Source: an uncultured Eubacteriales bacterium
GTDB lineage: Bacteria; Bacillota; Clostridia; Christensenellales; Aristaeellaceae
Assembly: GCA_900540045.1 (NCBI GenBank)
Contig: UQEF01000122.1
Span: forward strand, 1-5,409
Length of the DNA stretch: 5,409 nucleotides
Reading direction: 5' to 3'
Shown here: in pieces, positions 1 through 5,386 of the stretch
How positions within the stretch are numbered: position 1 is the stretch's first letter
Layout: each line of letters begins with the position of its first letter
Notes under the pieces: generated by a model
Databases searched by the model: none
Seen by the model: only the letters and a program-made list of their open reading frames with translations
What the model was told of the DNA's origin: nothing
Program-made: the position numbers and the translations under genes

Positions 1-8
1 GCCGGGAT

Positions 9-40
9 GTGCGCCCGTCCGAATGGACGGGCGCATTTTG
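9..40 (+). terminator. Rho-independent terminator of an upstream gene
   Basis: A perfect 10-bp GC-rich stem (GCGCCCGTCC at 11-20 pairs with GGACGGGCGC at 25-34) closes a GAAT tetraloop and is followed by ATTTTGTT. An extra T-A pair lies at 10/35. The T-tract is only on the plus-strand exit side, so it ends a plus-strand gene lying before the window and separates it from the promoter at 52-80. Confidence 0.85.
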
Positions 41-51
41 TTGCGGTGGCG

Positions 52-80
52 TTGACAGAGAAGGTATACATGTGTACAAT
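52..80 (+). promoter_or_regulatory. Sigma70/SigA-type promoter of the repressor-protease unit
   Basis: A perfect -35 box TTGACA (52-57) is followed after exactly 17 bases by the -10 box TACAAT (75-80), five of six matches to consensus. Transcription would start near 86-88, about 25 bases before the repressor ATG. A promoter this strong makes sense for a gene held off by a repressor, and the dyad at 67-76 overlaps it. Confidence 0.88.
67..76. promoter_or_regulatory. BlaI/MecI-type operator dyad
   Basis: TACATGTGTA has the TACA-N2-TGTA symmetry known for BlaI/MecI repressor sites. It lies in the 3' part of the promoter spacer and enters the -10 box. A bound dimer would block RNA polymerase. 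Since the first gene downstream encodes a BlaI-family repressor, negative autoregulation is the natural reading. Only one clear dyad is visible, whereas bla and mec operators usually have two, so the flanks may hold a weaker half-site. The assignment is inferred from motif and position. Confidence 0.7.
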
Positions 81-112
81 AGTTTCAAGGAAAAAATGAA
101 GGAGGCGATCGG

Positions 113-529
113 ATGAACCGCGATCATGTGCCCCTGACGGAGGCGGAGTGGAAAATCATGCTGCTTTTATGGGAAAAGAGCCCCCGTACCATGATGGAAC
201 TGACCCGCGCGCTGGCGGAGGATACGGGGTGGAGCAAGCATACGGTGATTACCATGCTCAAGCGCATGGCGGTGAAGGGGACCGTGCGCATCTGCGAGGA
301 TGGCCCGGTGAAAACCTATTTTCCGGCTGTCGCCAAGGACCGTGTGGCGCGCGAGCAGACGCAGACGCTGCTCAGGCGGCTGTTTTCAGGGCGCGCCTCG
401 CTGCTGGTGAACGATATGGTGGAACAGGGCGAAATCGACGAGGAGGAGCTGAGCGAGCTGCAAAAGATCCTGGATCGTGCGGAAAAACAGAAAAAAAACA
501 CGAAAGAGGAACCAAAAGCTTCCGCTTAA
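113..529 (+). CDS. BlaI/MecI/CopY-family transcriptional repressor
   Basis: This 138-residue protein has the size and layout of the BlaI/MecI/CopY (penicillinase repressor) family. Residues 1-75 form a winged helix: the N-terminal PLTEAEWKIMLLLW segment is the typical first helix, WSKHTVITMLKRMAVKG holds the recognition helix, and KTYFPAV is the wing end. Residues ~80-128 (QTQTLLRRLFSGRASLLVNDMVEQGEIDEEELSEL) are the helical dimerisation region, where family members are cleaved after signalling. The start is set by AAGGAGG at 99-105, seven bases before ATG. It lies 63 bases upstream of the M56 protease gene, its expected partner, and behind an operator-like dyad, so it probably represses its own operon. 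The real inducer is unknown; a beta-lactam link should not be assumed. An A8 run at 491-498 encodes the lysine-rich tail. Confidence 0.93.
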   Translation: MNRDHVPLTEAEWKIMLLLWEKSPRTMMELTRALAEDTGWSKHTVITMLKRMAVKGTVRICEDGPVKTYFPAVAKDRVAREQTQTLLRRLFSGRASLLVNDMVEQGEIDEEELSELQKILDRAEKQKKNTKEEPKASA

Positions 530-592
530 GCGTCTGTTATATATAGATATCGTTTGTTGCAAATAGGTTCTCTGAAGGGAGGCTATCCCCCC

Positions 593-2146
593 ATGCGGAG
601 CATGACTGTATTCAACTTCCTGCTGGAGGCCACCGTCATCGGCAGCGTGATCATTTTGCTGGTGATTGCCGTGCGTGCGCTTCTGCGCGACCGGCTGGGC
701 AGCCGGGCGATCTATGCGGCCTGGCTGCTGGTGGCGCTGCGCCTGCTGCTGCCCCTTTCGCTGCCCAATCCTGTGATGGATGAATTTCGACCCGGTTTTT
801 CCGTGGATGTGGCCGCCCGGCCCGTGGCGGACCAGGTGCGTCAGCGCGTGATCGACGCCAGTTACAGCGCCTCCACCCTGCTGGACGGCGTGGAGGGAGG
901 CGCGCTGGAAGCCCTGGCGCAGCACACCAGCAGCGGAGTGGCCGGAAAGTGGATTCTGTTGGGGTGGCTGTGCGTGGCTCTGGCGCTGGGCGGCGGGATG
1001 GCGTGGCGCAACGCGCGGTTCCGCGCCAGGGTGCAACGCGACCGTGTGCGCGCGCTGGAGGGCGACGAGCAGACCATGCTGGAATCCCTGTGCCGCCGCT
1101 ACCGGGTCAAGCCCGTGCCCGTATATTTTGTGGACCACCTGCCCTCCGCGTGCCTGATCGGGGTGGTGCGCCCCTTCATTGCCGTTCCGCTGGATACTTC
1201 GCCGGAGCACCTGTCGCTGGTGCTGGCACATGAGCTGTGTCACCGGCGCGCGCATGATCCCTTCTGGAGCATCGTGCGCAACTGCTGCGTGGCGCTGCAC
1301 TGGTTCAATCCCCTGGTATGGCTGGGCGCGCGCCTCAGCCGCGTGGATGCCGAAATGGCCTGTGACGACCGGGTGACCGCCAAACTGCAGGACATCGACC
1401 GCCTGGCCTATGCCAACAGCATCGTCAGCGCGTCCGGACGGGGCGGTAACGCGGCCTGCGTGCATGCTACCGGTACCACCCTCACCGGAAGGCATCTGAG
1501 GCAGCGTGTGACCGCCGTCATTCGCTGCGTGCGGGGCAACCGCTGGGCGATCGCCCTGGGGTCGCTTGCGGCGGCGGCGGTGCTGCTGGTTTCGTTCGCC
1601 ACCAGCGAAAGCGAGCCGTTGCCCACGGTGGCGAACGTGCCGGAGGTCACGTGGACGGCCTCCGCCGCTCCCCTGGAGGATGGGGATGCGGCCATCGCGT
1701 GCGCCAAGCGCTTTTTTGAAAGCGCCTTCATTCACGAAAACACTGATGAATACGCCTTTACCGCCGCTCTGGTGGATGGGAACTGGCGCGTGGAGGCGCG
1801 TCTCTCGCTGGATTCGCTGCCCATTGTGATGCGCTTCTCCCAGGAGGGATATGTGCTGGAATACGACGGCACCCGCGCCCTGAACGGCCTGTCCTTTACG
1901 GATACGTCCTACACGCATCGCACCCTGACCGACAGCGTGGATCAATACATCCAGGCGTTTATGAGCGCGCTGGTGCCGGGGGCTGAATGGGCGAGCGCCG
2001 GGGCGACCGCGGATGTCCGGGCAGGGGAGGTGCGCCTGGTGGACGTGGCCATGCGGGATGAGGAGGGCAGGCCGGCCTATCAGCTGACCCTGCAGGTGGA
2101 GCCCACGGCCCGCGTGCTGTACTATCTGGCCGAGACGGCAGGCTGA
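593..2146 (+). CDS. M56-family (BlaR1/MecR1-type) membrane metalloprotease and sensor
   Basis: This 517-residue protein is the likely sensor partner of the upstream repressor. The zinc-protease signature HELCH lies at residues 213-217, with probable third ligand E254 in the conserved AEMACDD stretch. Predicted membrane helices are near residues 7-31, 37-56, 118-138 and 316-336, matching the four-helix BlaR1 plan with the protease facing the cytoplasm. In BlaR1, outside ligand binding activates the protease and leads to repressor loss. Here the ~180-residue extracytoplasmic tail is not a penicillin-binding domain: I see no SxxK, and it looks like two helix-plus-beta units (~361-430 and ~444-517). 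The ligand is therefore unknown. ATG 593 is chosen because AAGGGAGG (575-582) sits ten bases before it. A TTG at 554 also opens the frame but lacks a ribosome site, and ATG 602 is too far from the site. Confidence 0.9.
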   Translation: MRSMTVFNFLLEATVIGSVIILLVIAVRALLRDRLGSRAIYAAWLLVALRLLLPLSLPNPVMDEFRPGFSVDVAARPVADQVRQRVIDASYSASTLLDGVEGGALEALAQHTSSGVAGKWILLGWLCVALALGGGMAWRNARFRARVQRDRVRALEGDEQTMLESLCRRYRVKPVPVYFVDHLPSACLIGVVRPFIAVPLDTSPEHLSLVLAHELCHRRAHDPFWSIVRNCCVALHWFNPLVWLGARLSRVDAEMACDDRVTAKLQDIDRLAYANSIVSASGRGGNAACVHATGTTLTGRHLRQRVTAVIRCVRGNRWAIALGSLAAAAVLLVSFATSESEPLPTVANVPEVTWTASAAPLEDGDAAIACAKRFFESAFIHENTDEYAFTAALVDGNWRVEARLSLDSLPIVMRFSQEGYVLEYDGTRALNGLSFTDTSYTHRTLTDSVDQYIQAFMSALVPGAEWASAGATADVRAGEVRLVDVAMRDEEGRPAYQLTLQVEPTARVLYYLAETAG

Positions 2147-2187
2147 AACGGACTGCACGTGCCGGGCCTCATGGCATAAAACAGAAA

Positions 2188-2235
2188 AACAGAGACGAAC
2201 CCGCGCCTCGCGTGCGGGTTCGTCTCTGTTCTTTG
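2188..2235. terminator. Bidirectional terminator between convergent genes
   Basis: A perfect 17-bp stem (2188-2204 with 2214-2230) closes a 9-base loop. On the plus strand it is followed by CTTT, a weak tract, and ends the protease gene. Read on the minus strand it is followed by a T-rich tract (TTTTTCTGTTTT when started inside the stem edge), so it is a stronger terminator for the zinc-ribbon gene, whose stop codon is only 12 bases away. Confidence 0.9.
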
Positions 2236-2242
2236 ACCCCAA

Positions 2243-2521
2243 TCAGGCCTGACGGTGAGCGGCGAAGCACTCGCTGCAGTAGATGGGGCGGTCGCTCTTG
2301 GGAATGAAGGGGACGGTCGTGGGCTTGCCACAGGCAGCGCAGGTCGTCTCATACATCTCACGAGGAGCGGAAGCGCGGTTCGCCTTGCGGGCCGCACGGC
2401 ATTCCTTGCAGCGGGTGGGCTCGTTCTGGAAGCCCTTCTCGGCGTAGAACTCCTGCTCGCCGGCGGTAAACACGAATTCAGCGCCGCAGTCGCGGCAAAC
2501 CAGCGTCTTGTCTTGATACAT
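2243..2521 (-). CDS. Small double zinc-ribbon protein
   Basis: This 92-residue protein has four CxxC knuckles: C9/C12, C38/C41, C61/C64 and C82/C85. They make two zinc ribbons. The first (CRDCGAEFVFTAGEQEFYAEKG...CKEC) resembles the small 'probable zinc-ribbon' family, with the conserved FTAGEQEFY core. The second has exactly 17 residues between its CxxC pairs and a VPFIPKSDRPIYC stretch, as in CxxC-x17-CxxC proteins of Firmicutes. No membrane segment or signal peptide is visible, so it should be cytoplasmic; nucleic-acid or ribosome binding is possible but unproven. ATG 2521 is preferred over an upstream in-frame start at 2608 because GGAGG lies ten bases before it, the zinc ribbon begins right there, and the longer version would run into the structured RNA. 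It ends at the shared terminator and is transcribed with a ~239-nt leader. Confidence 0.88.
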   Translation of the reverse strand: MYQDKTLVCRDCGAEFVFTAGEQEFYAEKGFQNEPTRCKECRAARKANRASAPREMYETTCAACGKPTTVPFIPKSDRPIYCSECFAAHRQA

Positions 2522-2551
2522 GATAGGGTGTCCTCCGATCCAATGATGTTG

Positions 2552-2760
2552 TGCATCCGGCTGACCTGGTCTTTGCCCCCACACTCGCCGACGGGAAGGT
2601 CTGCTCATCGCTTCAGCGCCCTACTCGCCTTCTCTCGCCGCCTGGGCGGCGGTCGGTCTTACACCTAGAACGCGCCATGCTCACCGGAACTTTGTCCGGC
2701 TTACGTGGACCGCTTTGCCCGCGTCTGGCATCGGCTTGCAACCACAGACCCGGATGCAAC
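2552..2760 (-). ncRNA. Structured leader RNA, possibly a raiA-motif RNA
   Basis: Transcription from the promoter at 2767-2795 should start near 2760, and the first ~210 nt fold back on themselves. The terminal helix is 9 bp: UGCAUCCGG (2750-2758) with CCGGAUGCA (2552-2560). Inside are a hairpin 2745-2749/2723-2727 (GUCUG/CAGAC), a hairpin 2695-2699/2684-2688 (CCGGA/UCCGG), a strong hairpin 2646-2651/2636-2641 (CGCCGC/GCGGCG), and a helix 2628-2632/2595-2599 (GAAGG/CCUUC) holding a UGAA-loop mini-hairpin. Possible long-range GGUC/GACC pairs (2708-2711/2568-2571 and 2655-2658/2563-2566) would cross and make a pseudoknot. No T-tract follows, so it is cotranscribed with the zinc-ribbon gene whose ribosome site lies just after it. 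Size, host phylum and closing helix fit the raiA motif, a conserved RNA of Bacillota and Actinobacteria; this name is inference. It does not look like tmRNA, RNase P, 6S or SRP RNA. Confidence 0.6.
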
Positions 2761-2766
2761 GTCCAC

Positions 2767-2795
2767 ATTATAGCCCGTATTTTCCAAAAAAACAA
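2767..2795 (-). promoter_or_regulatory. Promoter of the structured RNA and zinc-ribbon gene
   Basis: On the minus strand, TTGTTT (2790-2795) and a perfect TATAAT (2767-2772) are separated by exactly 17 bases. The predicted start, about seven bases past the -10 box, falls at ~2760, two bases before the 5' strand of the terminal helix of the RNA. That agreement supports both calls. Confidence 0.85.
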
Positions 2796-2867
2796 GCGCC
2801 ATTTGTGTGTGCGGAGGGGGAGAAACGACAATTACGCTTTAAAAAGTGTATCGATCGACAGTTTCTA

Positions 2868-2897
2868 TTTACATCGGGCCGGCCGGTATGGTATGCT
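2868..2897 (+). promoter_or_regulatory. Candidate promoter of the Na/Pi transporter gene
   Basis: TTTACA (2868-2873) matches the -35 consensus at five of six bases, and TATGCT (2892-2897) follows after 18 bases with four of six matches. It would start transcription ~70 bases before the transporter ATG. The spacer contains a GGCCGGCC palindrome (2877-2884) that could be an operator. No clear Pho box was seen. The -10 is weak, so this is a moderate call; it is the best candidate between the divergent genes. Confidence 0.45.
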
Positions 2898-2930
2898 GTA
2901 CAACGTAGTAAAATGGGAGAGAATCGGGAT

Positions 2931-2951
2931 ATGCGCCATAGGGAGGCGCAT
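2931..2951 (+). promoter_or_regulatory. Leader hairpin upstream of the transporter ribosome site
   Basis: ATGCGCC (2931-2937) pairs perfectly with GGCGCAT (2945-2951) around a 7-base loop ATAGGGA. It sits nine bases before the AGGAGG ribosome site at 2960-2965. The loop and 3' arm contain GGGAGG (2941-2946), a second SD-like sequence. No T-tract follows, so it is not a terminator. It may tune translation or protect the mRNA 5' end; this is inference from position. Confidence 0.4.
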
Positions 2952-2975
2952 GCATGCACAGGAGGAAGTTTGCGC

Positions 2976-4613
2976 ATGGAAGTGACGACGGTTTTTTCAT
3001 TGCTGGGCGGCCTGGGATTGTTTCTGTTTGGCATCAAGACGATGGGCGATGGTCTGGAACAGGCGGCCGGCAGCAAGATGAAACGCCTGCTGGAGGCGCT
3101 GACCCGCAACAAGCTGACGGCCGTGCTGGTGGGCCTGCTGGTCACGGCGGTGATTCAGTCCTCCAGCGCCACCACGGTGATGGTGGTGGGTTTTGTCAAC
3201 GCGGGACTGCTGTCCCTGAGCAAGGCCATCGGGGTCATCATGGGCGCCAATATCGGCACCACCGTGACCTCCCTGATGCTGTCGGTCAAACTGAATTTTG
3301 GCGTCCTGTTTACCGCCGTAGGCGCGATCTGCCAATTGGCGGGCAACCGGTCCAGCTTCAAGCTGTTTGGACAGATCATGATGGGGCTGGGCATTTTGTT
3401 TGTGGGCATGGACGCCATGACCGCGGCCATGGAACCCCTGCAGGAGTGGCAGGGCTTCCGCGACATGATGGAATGGGCCAGGAACCCATTTGTGGGCGTG
3501 CTGGTGGGCGCGGGCGTAACGGCGCTTCTGCAGAGCAGCTCGGCCAGCGTGGGCATCTTGCAGGCACTGGCGGCCACAGGCGCGATCAGCCTGCAGGCGT
3601 CGCTGTTTATCCTCTTCGGCCAGAACATCGGAACCTGCGTGACCGCGCTGCTGGCCAGCGTGGGCGCCAACCGCACGGCCAAGCGCGCCGCGGTGGTGCA
3701 TCTGCTCTTTAACATCATTGGCGCGGCCCTGTTCATCATCATCGCGCTGGCGCTGCCCCTGGCTTCGTGGATCGAGATGCTGGCGGGGGCCAACCTGCGG
3801 TTGCAGATCGCCTTTGCGCATATCATCTTCAACGTGGTGACCACGCTGCTCTTGCTGCCGCTCAGCGGCCTTTTGGAAAAACTGGCGTACCTGGTGGTAC
3901 GCGGAGAGGACAAGCAGGAGGAGCCCATGCGGCTGGAATACTTCGACACGCGCCTGTTTTCCACGCCGCCGGTGGCCGTGCAGCAGCTGTTTCGCGAGGT
4001 GCAGCGCATGGCGGATATCGTCACCGCCAACTACCGCTTTGCCATGCAGTATTACTTTGCGCCCAGGGATCTGTCCGTGGACGAGTTTGACAACAACGAG
4101 CAGGTGATCGACTACCTCAACGCCGAAATCACCCAGAACCTGATTGAGCTCAAGGGCCTGAACCTGCGCAGCGAAGATATCCGGCTGGTAGGTTCGCTGT
4201 TTCATGTGGTCAACGATCTGGAGCGCATCGGCGACCACAGCATGAACATCGTGGAAATCGGTTCGGCGCGCAAAAAGGAGAAGCTGCGCTTTTCCGGCAA
4301 GGCGGAGCGCGAGATCGAGGAGCTCAGCGGCATCGTGACCAGCATGCTGGACAAGAGCATCCACATCGTCAGGCAGCAGATCACCGATGTGGAGATCATC
4401 GGCGAGGTGATCGAGCTGGAAAGCCAGGTGGACAAGCTGTGCGAAACGCTGGCGGATCACCATGTCGAGCGCGTCAAAAATAAAAAGTGCACGCCGAGAA
4501 ACGGCATGCTTTATCTGGATATGCTCAACAACCTGGAACGTATCGCGGACCATGCGGACAATCTGGCCTCATCGGTGGAACCGGACCACCACGACAACCG
4601 CCTTCTTTGGTAG
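2976..4613 (+). CDS. Na/Pi cotransporter with C-terminal PhoU domain
   Basis: This 545-residue membrane protein belongs to the bacterial Na/Pi-cotransporter family (YjbB/NptA-like), usual length for the fused form. The membrane domain (~1-310) has the two inverted-repeat hallmarks QSSSATT (Q61-) and QSSSASVG (Q186-), each followed by a GxNIGT-type segment (GANIGTTVTS, GQNIGTCVTA). These line the sodium/phosphate path. The cytoplasmic tail (~330-545) is a PhoU-like helical domain with paired ExxxD metal motifs, ERIGDH (E416/D420) and ERIADH (E521/D525). Such proteins move phosphate across the cytoplasmic membrane, with PhoU tails thought to gate or regulate; export versus import cannot be told here. 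The start ATG 2976 has AGGAGG (2960-2965) ten bases upstream, and the hydrophobic N-terminus MEVTTVFSLLGGLGLFLFG begins as in the family. Upstream in-frame ATG 2931 lies inside a hairpin. It stands alone, divergent from the RNA/zinc-ribbon unit and convergent with a broken ABC gene only seven bases away. Confidence 0.93.
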   Translation: MEVTTVFSLLGGLGLFLFGIKTMGDGLEQAAGSKMKRLLEALTRNKLTAVLVGLLVTAVIQSSSATTVMVVGFVNAGLLSLSKAIGVIMGANIGTTVTSLMLSVKLNFGVLFTAVGAICQLAGNRSSFKLFGQIMMGLGILFVGMDAMTAAMEPLQEWQGFRDMMEWARNPFVGVLVGAGVTALLQSSSASVGILQALAATGAISLQASLFILFGQNIGTCVTALLASVGANRTAKRAAVVHLLFNIIGAALFIIIALALPLASWIEMLAGANLRLQIAFAHIIFNVVTTLLLLPLSGLLEKLAYLVVRGEDKQEEPMRLEYFDTRLFSTPPVAVQQLFREVQRMADIVTANYRFAMQYYFAPRDLSVDEFDNNEQVIDYLNAEITQNLIELKGLNLRSEDIRLVGSLFHVVNDLERIGDHSMNIVEIGSARKKEKLRFSGKAEREIEELSGIVTSMLDKSIHIVRQQITDVEIIGEVIELESQVDKLCETLADHHVERVKNKKCTPRNGMLYLDMLNNLERIADHADNLASSVEPDHHDNRLLW

Positions 4614-4620
4614 GCGCAGG

Positions 4621-4941
4621 TCAACCTTCGCGCACCAGCCCGCCTTCCACGCGGTAGCGCCGGTCCGCGCGGGCGGCCACGAAGGGGTCGTGCGTGATGA
4701 GCACCACCGTGTGCCCGCTCAGGTGCAGCTGATCAAACAGGTCCAGAAGCTCATTGCGGCTGTCCACATCCAGCGCGCCGGTGGGCTCGTCGCACAGAAG
4801 CAGCCGGGGCGAATAACACAGCGCCCGCGCCACGGCCACCCGCTGCTGCTGGCCGCCGCTGAGCTCGCAGGGACGGCTCTGCCCGCGTCCGGCCAGACCC
4901 ACGCGCGCCAGCGCCTCGGCGGCACGGCGCGCGCGCTCGCT
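4621..4941 (-). pseudogene. 5'-truncated ABC transporter ATP-binding protein (MacB/LolD type)
   Basis: Only the C-terminal ~106 residues of an ABC ATPase remain. Seen in order: the helical-domain end [16 protein letters not shown], the signature LSGGQQQR (4840-4863), Walker B LLLCDEPTGALD with D/E at 4786-4791, and the switch histidine in LITHD. The DEPTGALD and AARADRRYRVEGG stretches point to the MacB/LolD/FtsE-like family that powers export of peptides, lipoproteins or drugs with a FtsX-like permease. The Walker A P-loop and Q-loop half (~110-130 residues in the family) are missing: upstream of ~4941 the sequence turns into AT-rich tnpB DNA in another frame. Without Walker A it cannot hydrolyse ATP. 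A GTG at 4902 could start a stub, but it lacks a good ribosome site. The reading frame ends at TGA 4621-4623, convergent with the transporter. Confidence 0.85.
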
Positions 4942-5386
4942 TTTGCCTGGTCTTATAGTAATTCTGGCTTCTCTTTTCCTTATGAGCTAACTGCCTTTGT
5001 AATTTTACCAGCTTCTTCTCATATTTTCTGATCGTCTTTGGATTTTCGTATTTCTTCCCATCAGAAGTAATACACAGTTCCCTGATCCCTAGATCCAATC
5101 CTGTATTATAATCGGTATGCTGCAGTTCTTCATGCTCCGTTTCCACCAGCAATGATACATAATACTTTCCACCCGGCGTCTGCGATACGGTTGCAGACTT
5201 TATCTTCCCTCTGAATTTCCTATGCAGTTTTGCTTTTACATGCTTTAATTTGGGCAATTTTATTTTATTTCCATCAAAATCTACCGTTATATTGCCATTC
5301 GTAAAATTCGTTGTGTATGATCTACGGCTGGCATGCCTGCTCTTGAATTTCGGGTTTCCGGGCGTGAAAATCGGATAGGCGATACT
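4940..5386 (-). pseudogene. tnpB: Fragment of IS200/IS605-type TnpB (OrfB), broken at both ends
   Basis: TnpB proteins are RNA-guided RuvC nucleases carried by IS200/IS605 and IS607 elements, usually ~370-400 residues. Here ~149 in-frame residues remain. They run from PKFKSRHASRRSYTT (P codon 5351-5353) through DGNKIKLPKL, KIKSATVSQTPGGKYYVSLL and the RuvC-I motif GLDLGIRE (catalytic Asp codon 5093-5095) to NYYKTRQK at ~4940. These are characteristic TnpB segments in the right order. The later RuvC-II/III residues and the CxxC zinc finger are absent because the frame crosses into ABC-gene DNA and ends meaninglessly at 4751. On the N-terminal side the frame is closed by TAA at 5387-5389, and the usual ~100 residues before PKFK are not seen. 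No start with a ribosome site exists; TTG 5257 is internal. The gene is AT-rich compared with all neighbours, a sign of separate origin. It cannot be an active nuclease as it stands. Confidence 0.85.

Noticed and set aside
491..498. A8 run near the end of the repressor gene as a programmed slippage site
   Set aside because: It encodes an ordinary lysine-rich tail, lies ten codons from the stop, and there is no alternative frame product worth making.
554..592. TTG start extending the M56 protease by 13 residues
   Set aside because: No ribosome site precedes it, and the added residues would translate the AAGGGAGG site of the ATG at 593.
386..2242. 618-codon open frame on the minus strand opposite the repressor and protease
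   Set aside because: It is an antisense shadow caused by GC-rich codons; it is low-complexity H/Q/R-rich, has no ribosome site, and lies opposite two clear family members.
2522..2608. 29-residue N-terminal extension of the zinc-ribbon protein
   Set aside because: The extension is basic, without a zinc motif, overlaps the 3' part of the structured RNA, and the good GGAGG site serves ATG 2521.
2645..2760. c-di-GMP (GEMM) or other known riboswitch, suggested by GGGCAAAG-like bits
   Set aside because: Only short scattered matches; the conserved GEMM helices and the receptor/tetraloop layout are not in place, and the whole folds as one larger closed structure.
2954..3712. 252-codon plus-strand frame overlapping the transporter
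   Set aside because: Although it has an SD-like sequence, the peptide is G/R/H-rich without family features and is the +2 shadow of the transporter. Kept only as a possible leader start in the findings.
2997..4553. 518-codon minus-strand open frame opposite the Na/Pi transporter
   Set aside because: Antisense shadow with H/Q/R-rich composition and no recognisable domain; the plus strand carries conserved QSSS and PhoU motifs.
4751..4939. C-terminal extension of the tnpB frame into the ABC region
   Set aside because: After ~4940 the frame gives an R/A/G-rich peptide read in the wrong frame of the ABC gene; it is not TnpB sequence.
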